A stretch of DNA of 64,000 nt from Schizochytrium sp. TIO01. Its lineage: Eukaryota; Sar; Bigyra; Thraustochytrida; Thraustochytriidae. The position numbers and the translations under genes are program-made. The notes under the pieces are model-generated. The model saw only the letters and a list, made by a program, of their open reading frames with translations, ran no database searches and was not told where the DNA came from. Shown in pieces: positions 53,310-62,400 of this stretch; the stretch's first letter is position 1, and every line of letters starts with the position of its first letter. The stretch covers positions 637,501 to 701,500 of the forward strand of contig SMSO01000034.1 of assembly GCA_004764695.1 (NCBI GenBank). Reading direction: 5' to 3'.

Positions 53310-53478
53310 CTTTATGACTTTTCAATACTACTATAGTTTTGACTACTTGAGTATTATAGTATCCGTTTTGTTTCTCCTCAATTGATCTCTCGCTCGAATA
53401 TTCTACCTCTGTTGAGAGTTTTCACCTCCAAGACTTCGAAGGACCGAGTGATTAGACTCGCAGACTCCTTTCGTATCT

Positions 53479-53491
53479 TGGGCCCATAACC
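53479..53491 (-). other. primer-binding site matching the anticodon arm of initiator tRNA-Met
   Basis: The sense strand reads GGTTATGGGCCCA immediately after the 5' LTR. This is complementary to TGGGCCCATAACC, the CAT anticodon stem-loop sequence of eukaryotic initiator tRNA-Met, not to a tRNA 3' end. Drosophila copia is primed by such an internal half-tRNA fragment, so the same mechanism is likely here. Confidence 0.88.
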
Positions 53492-53686
53492 TATTGCAAG
53501 TTAGCGTGAGGCGATCACCAAGAGATAGCGTAGGTAGAGAGATGAAGGAAAAGAATAGTTAGCATTAACATTCAGGAACTGCTGACAAGGTCTTCATTGT
53601 CTTAGGTTTAGGGTTTTGGCTTATGTACATCCTACTTGGTGTTCCCATACACACCAGAGTACACACCTAGCTGTTATACTTCAATA
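53492..53686 (-). repeat. 5' LTR of the copia element (right side)
   Basis: 195 bp with the same termini as the other LTR and no difference found on reading both. It should contain the element promoter and transcription start. No classical TATA box stands out; the first 12 bases (TATTGAAGTATA) are AT-rich. Confidence 0.97.
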
Positions 53687-53691
53687 ATACC
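53687..53691 (+). repeat. target-site duplication ATACC, right copy
   Basis: Second copy of the 5-bp duplication, directly after the CAATA end of the right LTR. Confidence 0.93.
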
Positions 53692-54271
53692 TGAATGTAT
53701 GAAATAACCATAGAACAGAATTAGTAAGTCTTGACAGTGAAGCTGAGCAACCCTTATCCATGAGGTTGTCTCTGCTTACTGCTGAAACCCAAATTTGAAT
53801 TATTATGTTTCTTAAATTTATTTAAAAAAATACTCATTTTCAAATCTCTCAGCGGTAATTTCGTTCACTGTGAAATATCAAGTCATAAGCAAGCTTTTGT
53901 GTAACATCAGTGTTTTTAAGTGGTTAATATGAACAAGCCAAAAAATACAACTTGATTTACGCTGTAATACCCAGCTAAAAAAGAAACAAACGAATGTTGA
54001 TCGCTTGAACGAAGTTGATGTTGACCTCTTAACTTATCAGCTACCTTCTTCTACCTAGTACCTCCAATATTTATGATGCTAAGGTCCTCTCTCTAATTTA
54101 TAGCAGGTACTGTTATAAATATTATGCAATAACATCAAGAACTTTAAGAACTTTTGGAATTTCTGACTTATAGTAGACTGCCCATATTCATTGGTAAAGT
54201 TAAAATTAGCGACCAGGTTTTCGCATGACGACTGATTGACTGACCGCTGCGTGGCTCGTGTATGGGCAAAG
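53692..54271. other. intergenic region with a short upstream frame
   Basis: AT-rich promoter region of the next gene. A tiny ATG frame (ATG ACG ACT GAT TGA) at about 54224-54238 lies roughly 35 bp before the predicted start and could act as an upstream ORF. Nothing else is recognised. Confidence 0.5.
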
Positions 54272-55225
54272 ATGCCAATATTGCGTCGGACTGACTGGCT
54301 AGAGGCCAGTCAGCGCCATATTCAGCGCGTTAGCTCCTTACTTGAGGCTGGAAGAGATGCGAAAGGTGGTTTACGTGAAGACCATCCAGTCTTTAACTTC
54401 TTACGATCGTACTATTTTGTACGTACAGCAAACGATATAAAGAAGAAGCTTCTGCGGTGGTCCCCAGGTGCTTTGGCATTGCTAGCGCCCGAGCGTTATT
54501 TGCCAGCCAAGACTATCTCAGAAAGTTTACCAGGATTGGACCTCGAAGTTGTCGAGGACAATGCTGGTCTCTCCTTTGCCCGAGTGCGAATGACAAAGGC
54601 ATCTTTTGACAATCTGCGATTTTCGCAAGGCGTTCTAGAGGCAACGACAACCAACGCACCGATCCTTAACTGCTATGGTATGCATGAGTGGGCAATGCTT
54701 TATCAAGAACCTAATGAAGAAGAACCTTTTGCTACCAAGTTTCAATCTCTGCCACGACGGGTTTCTCAGGGCACGATTAATGAAACAGTACGCTCTCAAA
54801 AAGTGAACTGTTCTCATTTTGATGCTATGCGATTTTTCGCTCCATCAGCCAAACCATATAGCAAATTTGATGGCTTGACAAGAGAAGGAAGCTTTACTTC
54901 GGAAAATCCAGCTTGCTTGCATGCTCAAATGGATCTTTTGCGCCACGCGCTTAAGCTCGGCCCCCTTCTTTCAGGCGAGATCCTTGTTGAATGTCTGGAG
55001 ATTGCTCTCGAGGCGCGATCTTTCGATGTTGCAGCTAGCCCATACGATGCGTCTCAATTTGGTCTAGAGTCTATACCTGTAGAAACCTCAGAAGGTCGTG
55101 CTCTTTACAAGTCACGACAGATACAACTTGCACAAAGGGCCAGACCTTTGCGAAAGGCCTTGCTAGATATTATTCAAACAACTTTGGAGGTTCGAGATAC
55201 AGATTTGGCTGTATCCCAAATGTAA
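54272..55225 (+). CDS. 3-methyladenine DNA glycosylase-like family protein (bacterial/plant-type, function unproven)
   Basis: 317 residues resembling the family of bacterial, cyanobacterial and plant proteins annotated as 3-methyladenine DNA glycosylase. Shared features are an opening WLEASQRHIQRV with HPVFNFLRSYY, LLRWSPG, NCYGMHEWAMLY near 131-142, CSHFDAMRFFAPSAKP near 179-194, CLHAQMDLLRHALKLGPLL, and SPYDASQFGLESIPVET followed by EGRALY. These conserved His, Asp and Trp positions look catalytic or metal-binding, but the family lacks the HhH-GPD or AAG folds by eye, so the DNA-repair label is an inherited annotation. No signal or membrane segment. The ATG at 54272 matches the usual start of relatives; 12 codons upstream there is only a TTG. 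Confidence 0.82.
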   Translation: MPILRRTDWLEASQRHIQRVSSLLEAGRDAKGGLREDHPVFNFLRSYYFVRTANDIKKKLLRWSPGALALLAPERYLPAKTISESLPGLDLEVVEDNAGLSFARVRMTKASFDNLRFSQGVLEATTTNAPILNCYGMHEWAMLYQEPNEEEPFATKFQSLPRRVSQGTINETVRSQKVNCSHFDAMRFFAPSAKPYSKFDGLTREGSFTSENPACLHAQMDLLRHALKLGPLLSGEILVECLEIALEARSFDVAASPYDASQFGLESIPVETSEGRALYKSRQIQLAQRARPLRKALLDIIQTTLEVRDTDLAVSQM

Positions 55226-56030
55226 ATTTGAAGTTCTTGAGAATACTGTGCTTATAGAACAGATCGTGGACTACGCTGAAGATAGCCCGGGTTCTCCAAG
55301 TAGCGAAACCCTAGTTGTTATATGTACGGTCGGGTAGTAAATTATGGGACATCAAATTAGAACTTGCTTTGTTATTTATCTCTGCCTGCCTCTGAATTCA
55401 GTTGTCTTTGTCGAGGATTACTTTGAGAAGTCTCCTCCTATTGTTGAACTAAAAATATTAAACGTGAGGAAGGAATTGCAATGAAATCATCAAGTGGACG
55501 TAGTTTTGCTGAGTTGTTTTGAAAAGCGGGTTGTTCACAAATTAAGAGGAAGGCCTAAGTAAAACCATACTGCATAGACTATTTTTAGCCTAAGAACATT
55601 GTTTTCCCTATATCTTATTTTTGCAAATATTTGGCTCTTTTGATATAAAGGAAGAACGGCTTGTACTTGTCTTAAAACTAGAATAATATCGCCTTTGCCA
55701 AGTGTTCTAACTATAAAATTTGAGAACATCTATACAAAGATGATGATCATTTGTAAAGTACGGGATTTGTAACTTGGATCTTTACTCTTGGCAGCACGAG
55801 TAAATCAGGATGAAAGAATGCCAAAGTTATTCACTTCCAAATTAGTGCAAGTCTCATTAAAATTCCCTTCTCACTGGTATGTATGATAACGTATATATGA
55901 AAAATACAAATAAAAGGAGAGTAATAAAAGTTTTAGATTCTTTGCTGTAAAGCAGAAAAGATTCATTATGAATTATGGTAACTGCAAAACAACAATGTAA
56001 CTACAGTTGTCATATATTCTAATCATTTAT
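55226..56030. other. convergent intergenic region, no gene seen
   Basis: AT-rich 0.8-kb spacer between two 3' ends. Only A/T runs suited to polyadenylation are seen. Confidence 0.55.
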
Positions 56031-57910
56031 CTAGGTGTTATTAATTTTGGATATCTCACGCTTGATTACACTTGGATCAAGCGTAATAAAAAGAAGCTCT
56101 TTACCATCAGGCGTGATCCGGGAGCTAAGAATATTATGATCCTTGAACTCAACAAGCAAGCTGCGCAGTGCTCGCTCTGTACTGACAAACATTTGGTCGC
56201 GGCATGCATTCAAAAGATCACCAAACTCCATACCATGCAGAGCTGTGCTTGAGCCTTCAATATCAGCAAGGTCAATTTGGTAGTCAGCAATGACTTCAAG
56301 AACAGAAATATGGTTTGGTGTAAGACTTGAAAGAACAAAAGCTGCGCCACGAGAACCATTAATATCCTGGCCCCTTACAAGGGAGGGTGCACCAATGCCT
56401 TCGAAGAGATAAGACTCGTAAGTATGCACTTCACGCCAAATCCATCGAAAACGTTCAAGCTGCTTGGGATCCCAAAGTAGTTCTGCAGCAATGTGGTCAA
56501 CAGAAGCTACGATGTGAACTTGTGGGCTTTCAGCAAGCATACTTAGTGCTTTGCAAGGCCCTGTACCACGAAGGAGTTTACCATCAATATTGTGCTGTGC
56601 AAGAAGAGCAAACGCATTAAGTTGACACCCAAAACGGGTTTTGAATCCACATCGTTAGTTGGTCAGGTCGGCATGTCCTACTCATCGATTGATCGCCTGT
56701 CGTATGTTCGGACATAGAATCCTCGTTATAGACTTCGCATGTTACACAAACGAGAGGAAGTCAATATTGTCAACTTTTCTTAAATTCAACTTACCACAAT
56801 AAGAACCATCTGTTGCGACCACACAGGAGCATCTGCAGCCAAAGTGTAGCCCTTCACTTGACAAAGAGACATTTTAGTTTCACGTGAAGTGAGATCAACT
56901 TTTGGTCTTCGAGCGACCTCTGTGGTCAACTCAACAATGAGAGCACTCATTGCTTCAACTGTCCGAGAGTGCTTAAAGCTCTCTGATTCAGGCAAGCCCA
57001 AAAAATTATGCATGATTGAGCCTAGAGCAGATCTGAGATTAATTGTTGCTGAATATCCTGCGATAACCATAACACAGGACAAAGGATAATTTCTGGCAGA
57101 TTCATAGGCCTTGATTGCTGCGGCATAGCCTTCAAGCACCCTTTTCTTGGAACCGAAGCCATGTACAAGTATATTGAAGCCCTGCTGCATAGCAAAGTAG
57201 TCCCCAGGGAGGCTTGAGCAGAGTGCAGTCACGCATGCATCTGTTGTTTGTGTGGAGACCTTTATAGCAGACTTAGAGTGACGGAGAATCTCGCGAGCTT
57301 CGTTTTCAGAGGGAAGCTCCAGTTGGCCCAGGGTCCTGATTTTTGCCTTACTGTGAGCGTTGCGAAGACTCTCGAGTGCACGCTTCCGTCGCTTTTGCTT
57401 TTCTGTGTTTGTTTCGAGTTCGAAATAGTTCGAAATTTTGACCTTCTTTCGAGATCCTGCAACCAGAGACTCCGTCTGCAAAGGTGGTCCTTCTCCATCG
57501 TTCTCCTCATCATTGTTTCCAACAGAACCACCACCATCATCGTAGTCAACTTCATCATTGTCTTCATTATCGTCGCCATACTCTGTATTGTTTTTTGCTG
57601 CTGGCTTCGCCTTGGCTGATTTCATGTGACGGTGTGTCTTGAGCGCTTTGCTATGCGATGCATCTGCTCTAACATCCTCCGCTTCACTATCAGAGTCGGG
57701 CTGATGGTCATCTTCTTCATCACTTGACATAAGAGGAGCACTCTTTTTAAGCCGTCGCGTACCCTCTTCCGGCATAGTTCCAAGACTTGCGGATGAAATT
57801 CCACGCTCACGCTTGCGCTTTCCAGCGGGCATGATATTAACTGAGTCATCTTGCGTACAATGGGAGAGCGTTCGTTTTTTTTTAATGGCGCCATGACTTG
57901 AGGACGTCAT
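56031..57910 (-). CDS. ORC2: origin recognition complex subunit 2 (two exons)
   Basis: ORC2 helps the origin recognition complex load the MCM helicase at replication origins; 559 residues after splicing. Exon 1 (57910-56795, 372 codons) and exon 2 (56594-56031, 187 codons plus stop) join in phase 0. The first 165 residues are charged, acidic and disordered, with possible nuclear signals (KKKR, GKRKRERG). The ORC2 AAA-like domain begins near 190; QGFNILVHGFGSKKRVLE at about 243-260 is the family's P-loop-like region, without a functional Walker A lysine pattern. The junction recreates VLIV-HNIDGKLLRG, matching the conserved LLIHNLD element, and HIVASVDHIAAELLWD follows. The C-terminal winged-helix region ends at KREISKINNT. 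The start is the first ATG of the exon 1 frame. Confidence 0.95.
56595..56794 (-). other. ORC2 intron, 200 bp, GT-AG
   Basis: The donor reads GTG|GTAAGT. The acceptor is the pyrimidine-rich TTTGCTCTTCTTGCACAG|CAC, with a branch-like CTAAC (in CCAACTAACGATG) about 60 bases upstream. Both neighbouring frames continue ORC2 homology exactly at the joined codons, whereas unspliced exon 1 ends three codons into the intron at TGA. It is the only intron in the window that homology supports. Confidence 0.93.
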
Positions 57911-59636
57911 TATATTTACCTGGTGAGGGTTTATTTAGGAAATGTTGTCGTGCACTATCAAAAAGCTTCAAGATCGTGCTGATGTCGTAAACCCCGGGCT
58001 GATATTTCGACTTTGGCAGAGGAGAAGGTCAAAGTTTCCAGAGAGGATTGAGTTAAATTAGATCAATCTCTGTAACATCAACGACAATATGAAAAAGTTC
58101 AAAGCACAGGTGAAGATGAAAAAGACGAGCTTGACTTTAGGATAAGGAGCAGCAACGGACGGCGTGAGTTGCTGCCATTCAGAACCCTTTTAAAAACTAG
58201 TGACGAGTAGATTGACCGAGCGATGGCTCTACCAACCCAGGCCCTTAGTTGTAGCGCAGACTTGAATTTCTCTGTCAAGCAGAAGATCTGGCTACTCTCA
58301 ACCACAGCTCGGCAGCAAAGTCAGCTACCAAGACAACAAGTAAGCCTTGGCCCGCAAAGTTTCGTGTAGATTATTTGTTTTCGTGTCTTCATGCTTGAAC
58401 TGTGTCATTGTTGCAAGGCTATCGACGGTGAACCTAACCATCATCCAGGTGTTCCGTTCTGCTCTGTTCACTTTCAACATTCTTTCGGTTCGTAGTCAGA
58501 AGTAATGAAATAAAACCTGTTAGCTTGGTAGAAACTCAAGCCAAAACAATCATTCATCAGGGATGTGCACGAAAGTCAATAGTAGGGATTTGAAGGTGGA
58601 GGTCCATTGGCCAATTGGAGACCTCACTTTCAGTATAAACTTTTATTTACCATAGCCAGTTCATATATTTGTTGGGCCATATTCCTTCTGGACTTTTGCT
58701 CGTGCAAATAAGCTGTTCATTTCTTCCCACACTGAGATCTACTGTAGCTTAGCTTTATGGACTTCCTAAATTTCCTTTTCAGCTCGCTTGAGAGTTTTCT
58801 AAAAATGAGATGCCAAATGTGCTAAATGAAAAGTGACCCCAAGAGGTTAAATTAATATCTAGAGTCTTGAGACGATTACTCTTTGATGCTTTTTGTCAGC
58901 AACTTCTACTGACCGCAGAATTCATGACATATGAATTCGGATACTATAAAAACCAATTTGCATGACACAACTATAAAGACAGAATTTCATTATTTTATGC
59001 ATCAACATGAAGCTAGACTCCACGATTCTCAACCACATTTGACAATATCCGGTGGTCTATGAGAATCCTTATTTTGACTAACCAGGTATTGTCAATCATA
59101 AGATGTATTGTACATAAATTTGGATGGTATGATTTGGCCTACAATGAGCAAGCACTCCTTTTTGTGGCTGCATTACCTCTTCTTGTTCAATTAATTGTAT
59201 TTAACAACTCGAATTTAGTATTTATCGCTTCGTAATCTCGCGAACGAACGATAACTCCTTGAATGATATCAGTAATGGAAAGCAAAAAATGCAGGATATC
59301 ATCCACGTTCTTTTATAATGTAACTTTAGGTTGAATTTCAGATAATTGGGATAATTATTATGAGTAAACTTTGCCTGGGAAGCCCCATTTGCTGAATTAC
59401 GGCGATAACTCTTTGGGAAAGCTCTTCTGGAATCCTGTATATCCAATTCATTATTTTTAATTTCAATATAATGCTGTTTGTTTGAAACATACAATGGCTT
59501 GAACAAACAAAATTTACTCCTACAAAGTACTCATCCATCAAACATCATCTAACAAATTAAACCCCAACGCTCAAATGTCAAAGTCATCATTTAATGATTC
59601 AATCAAAGTACTTTGTAATTTTTGATACGCATTCTT

Positions 59637-59990
59637 GCTGAGATTTTCAATCGAAGGAACTAGTGAACAAGTCATTACCAAAGTTCTGGGTGTCCAATTG
59701 TAAGGCCTCTGGAATTTAGTATTTCTATAGGAACAAAATTAGACACTCTGATGCGTGAAGCTAAGATGGACGATAACCAATCCATATTCGCTAGAATCAA
59801 GTATGCTGGAATCTGATTTGATGGTTGAAGAGACAAGCTAATTCAAACTGTTCAATTGTGTCAGCACAAATCATGGATGTGTTAGTCTCCTGATTATAAC
59901 ATGAATAAGTTCCATTGGGATTCCAAGTACAGCAAATCGCTAACTCGTAACAGCATAAATTCTCAAGCTTTCCCTAAACCTTTATCAGGG
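59637..59990 (+). repeat. decayed dispersed repeat, copy C
   Basis: Begins GCTGAGATTTTCAATCGAAGGAAC and later contains GTTAGTCTCCTGATTATAACATG with TCGCTAACTC downstream. The same blocks occur in the same order, on the minus strand, in copies A and B. Boundaries are approximate. Confidence 0.65.
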
Positions 59991-60489
59991 CTCTTCCCTC
60001 AACTTGTTAGGCAAACTCTAGGTCCAAGTTCATCTTTTAGCACTTCTATGCACCAAAGTGTTTTTAAATCTTGTTAACGATTGCAATGAAAACAAAAAGC
60101 TTGCTGATAGTTTTTATCATCCACGATAAGTACATATAACCAGAGCACCCTAAATTTACAGTCTTTCACTATCAAGTAATGGCTACTAGCTTTGTTTCTC
60201 TGAACAGGAGGAGGAGTGTATTTACATTCGCCTTGGCCGACTGGTACACCTTATAGCCATGTATGTATGTAACCATGTAGGTCATAATTTAGCTGGGCTA
60301 GGGTCAGACTCGTTTTGGGAGAACAAAATGAGAAATGTTTTGACGTGTATTGCATATGTTTAAAGAAAGTCCAATATGTTCAAAAGAGTATAATGGGGAC
60401 TATAAATGCTGCATGCGTTTTCATGCGAGCTATCTGCTGAGAGATGAATGAGGTCAGCTTGGGTGACAGTGAAAATGAAGGTATAATGA

Positions 60490-61160
60490 TCTAAGGCTTT
60501 GAAGAGTTAGAGGTCTGTTGACCTTAGAATTGGAATCCAAGGCAGATTGGAATTAGGAGACTAAGACATACTTGATCTGAGTTGGACATATTTATCAACT
60601 TGAGGCTCAGTGACCTTTTCACCCATCAGTTAAGATTCTGTCTGTAGAAGGTATATACTGATTCATGAATTTTCAATCACGCAAGTCTGGTTGTGTAGTT
60701 TTATAATATGTAAGTTTCAAATCTGGAGGTCTTACGATGGGACGTCTATAACTCTTGCAATGTCTTGTCCCTAGTTCCTTTAATTGGAGATCTCAGCACT
60801 AACTTATAGAATTTGTTGAAGAAGTTTGCATAAGCTGTTTCCAGATACTTGAAAAGAAAACCTTGCCAGTTTCGTCGATAGCCACAAACGTATAATGTAA
60901 GGATGCAATAGAAACCAAAATCCTTGTGGTCCCTGCAGACCTCTATTAGCTCTTTCCTCAAACTTACTCGGTACTATTCCGTAAGGTGAGCGCTTGTGAG
61001 GAAGCAGGGTACTGTCACCTCAAAGTGCACTAAGGAACTTGTATTCGTCAGATGATGCTGATTTTGGTTAATTGCCACTTTAAACGTAATAGACTAGCTT
61101 ATGAAAGAGTTAAAACAATTTATTTAGAGCAGCCTATGCAGATTTTATTGCTGCAAATAA
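60490..61160 (-). repeat. decayed dispersed repeat, copy A
   Basis: On the minus strand it carries GCTGAGATCTCCAATTAAAG, then GTCTTAGTCTCCTAATTCCAATC, with a GCAGATTTTATTGCTGCAAATA block at about 61134 (plus strand) upstream. Boundaries are approximate. Confidence 0.65.
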
Positions 61161-61539
61161 GAGAAGAAACTGCAAAATTACCTTCGTAGGAGAAAATGAA
61201 AGCCTAACATTGGTACTGGATGGCCGTTTGCTTTAAGTATACATTACTTTGTAGAAATACACATTTATCTAGCAGAGTGCATAAGCCTAAAATAAATATG
61301 ATCCTTAACAAGCACGAAGATATATTGATTTTGGCAACTGTGCTGTTATCTTAGGTATTGAAGATCGAACTTTATTTTTTTACTTTTTCGAGTGTAATGC
61401 CATGGACGACGATATGTATGTTGTGGTTACCTGTTGAGACTCACGTAATTCATTCCAACTATCAAAATGAGGATGTATCTACTGAAAGGTGATACTGATT
61501 AGCGTGAGGTTGACTGTAAAGATTAAGGTAGAAGGCTTG

Positions 61540-62400
61540 ATGAAGGCTATAAGAAGATTGATTTAAGAGTTAGCGAACTGCTGTCCTGAGGAATGAATTC
61601 CAGGACAGATGGATTCATGTAGTAATTAGGGAGATTAAGACATTCTTGAATGTGGTTCGAGATAATCGATGGGGTTAGGCTATCCAACCTTCTCCACCAT
61701 CGATCCAAGCTAACCAAGCTTGGGTGTCGGTGATGTGTATTCACACTTCTAGTTCTTGGCTTCAGCAGCCACATAAATCTGGCTGCTTATTCTTGTTCTA
61801 ATGTGAACCTTATTTCTAATGGGTTTTACAAAGGGACACCAAGAACTCTAGCAATGTCTTGTCCACTAGTTCCTTCGATTGGAGATCTCAGCAGTATCTA
61901 CAATGTCATTTGCACAAAACAATAGGTCCTTAAGAATTGAAGGTTAAATTAGATAAGAAACAAAGAAATAAATATGTATTCAAGAAGTCAAGAAACTTAG
62001 GATTGTAGACATACATCTCGACAGAATTGGTTTTTATTTTACACGTTGGGCCATCAGCTTAAACTTTATCACACACTTTTGTTTTCTTAAGTTCTTAATT
62101 TTACAATCACGCACTAATTGCCTAGTTTCAATGCTATGCAGAATCTATCTTAGAAGGACATATGGACAATATATTACAAGAGTTATGATAATGCAATTGC
62201 AAGTATGTTCCACATGTTTCTTCATAATTTGTAAAATGAATGCCTCATTAGTGATCATCGAATACAACATGAATAAATCAATATATGTGACCATATAGTT
62301 GTGATCATATAGTTGTGACCATATAGTTGTAACAAGACAATTTCAATTGGACAAACTGCACTTTAGAGCTCAAATGCGGATTTTGTTGCTCTATAAGTAA
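61540..62400 (-). repeat. decayed dispersed repeat, copy B
   Basis: On the minus strand it carries GCTGAGATCTCCAATCGAAG, then GTCTTAATCTCCCTAATTAC, with GCGGATTTTGTTGCTCTATA at about 62372 (plus strand) upstream, parallel to copy A. A 75-codon minus-strand frame (61547-61774) spans its middle. Boundaries are approximate. Confidence 0.65.
62292..62333 (+). repeat. 14-bp tandem repeat, three copies
   Basis: CATATAGTTGTGAC/T units start at 62292, 62306 and 62320; the last is slightly diverged. Confidence 0.85.

Larger units (their letters stand above)
47639..53686 (-). mobile_element. complete Ty1/copia LTR retrotransposon, 6048 bp
   Basis: Two 195-bp direct LTRs with no difference seen, each starting TATTG and ending CAATA, enclose gag and pol on the minus strand. 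A 5-bp duplication (ATACC) flanks the element. A primer-binding site abuts the 5' LTR (right side) and a G-rich tract precedes the 3' LTR (left side). The order protease, integrase, reverse transcriptase, RNase H within one pol frame defines the Ty1/copia (Pseudoviridae) type. No stop or frameshift breaks the coding regions, and all catalytic residues checked are present. Identical LTRs imply a recent insertion. The element lies in gene-poor DNA between the microsatellite region and the gene at 54272. Confidence 0.98.

Noticed and set aside
61547-61774. 75-codon minus-strand frame in repeat copy B
   Set aside because: It spans a decayed repeat and the frame is broken in copies A and C; kept as a possible relic, not a gene.
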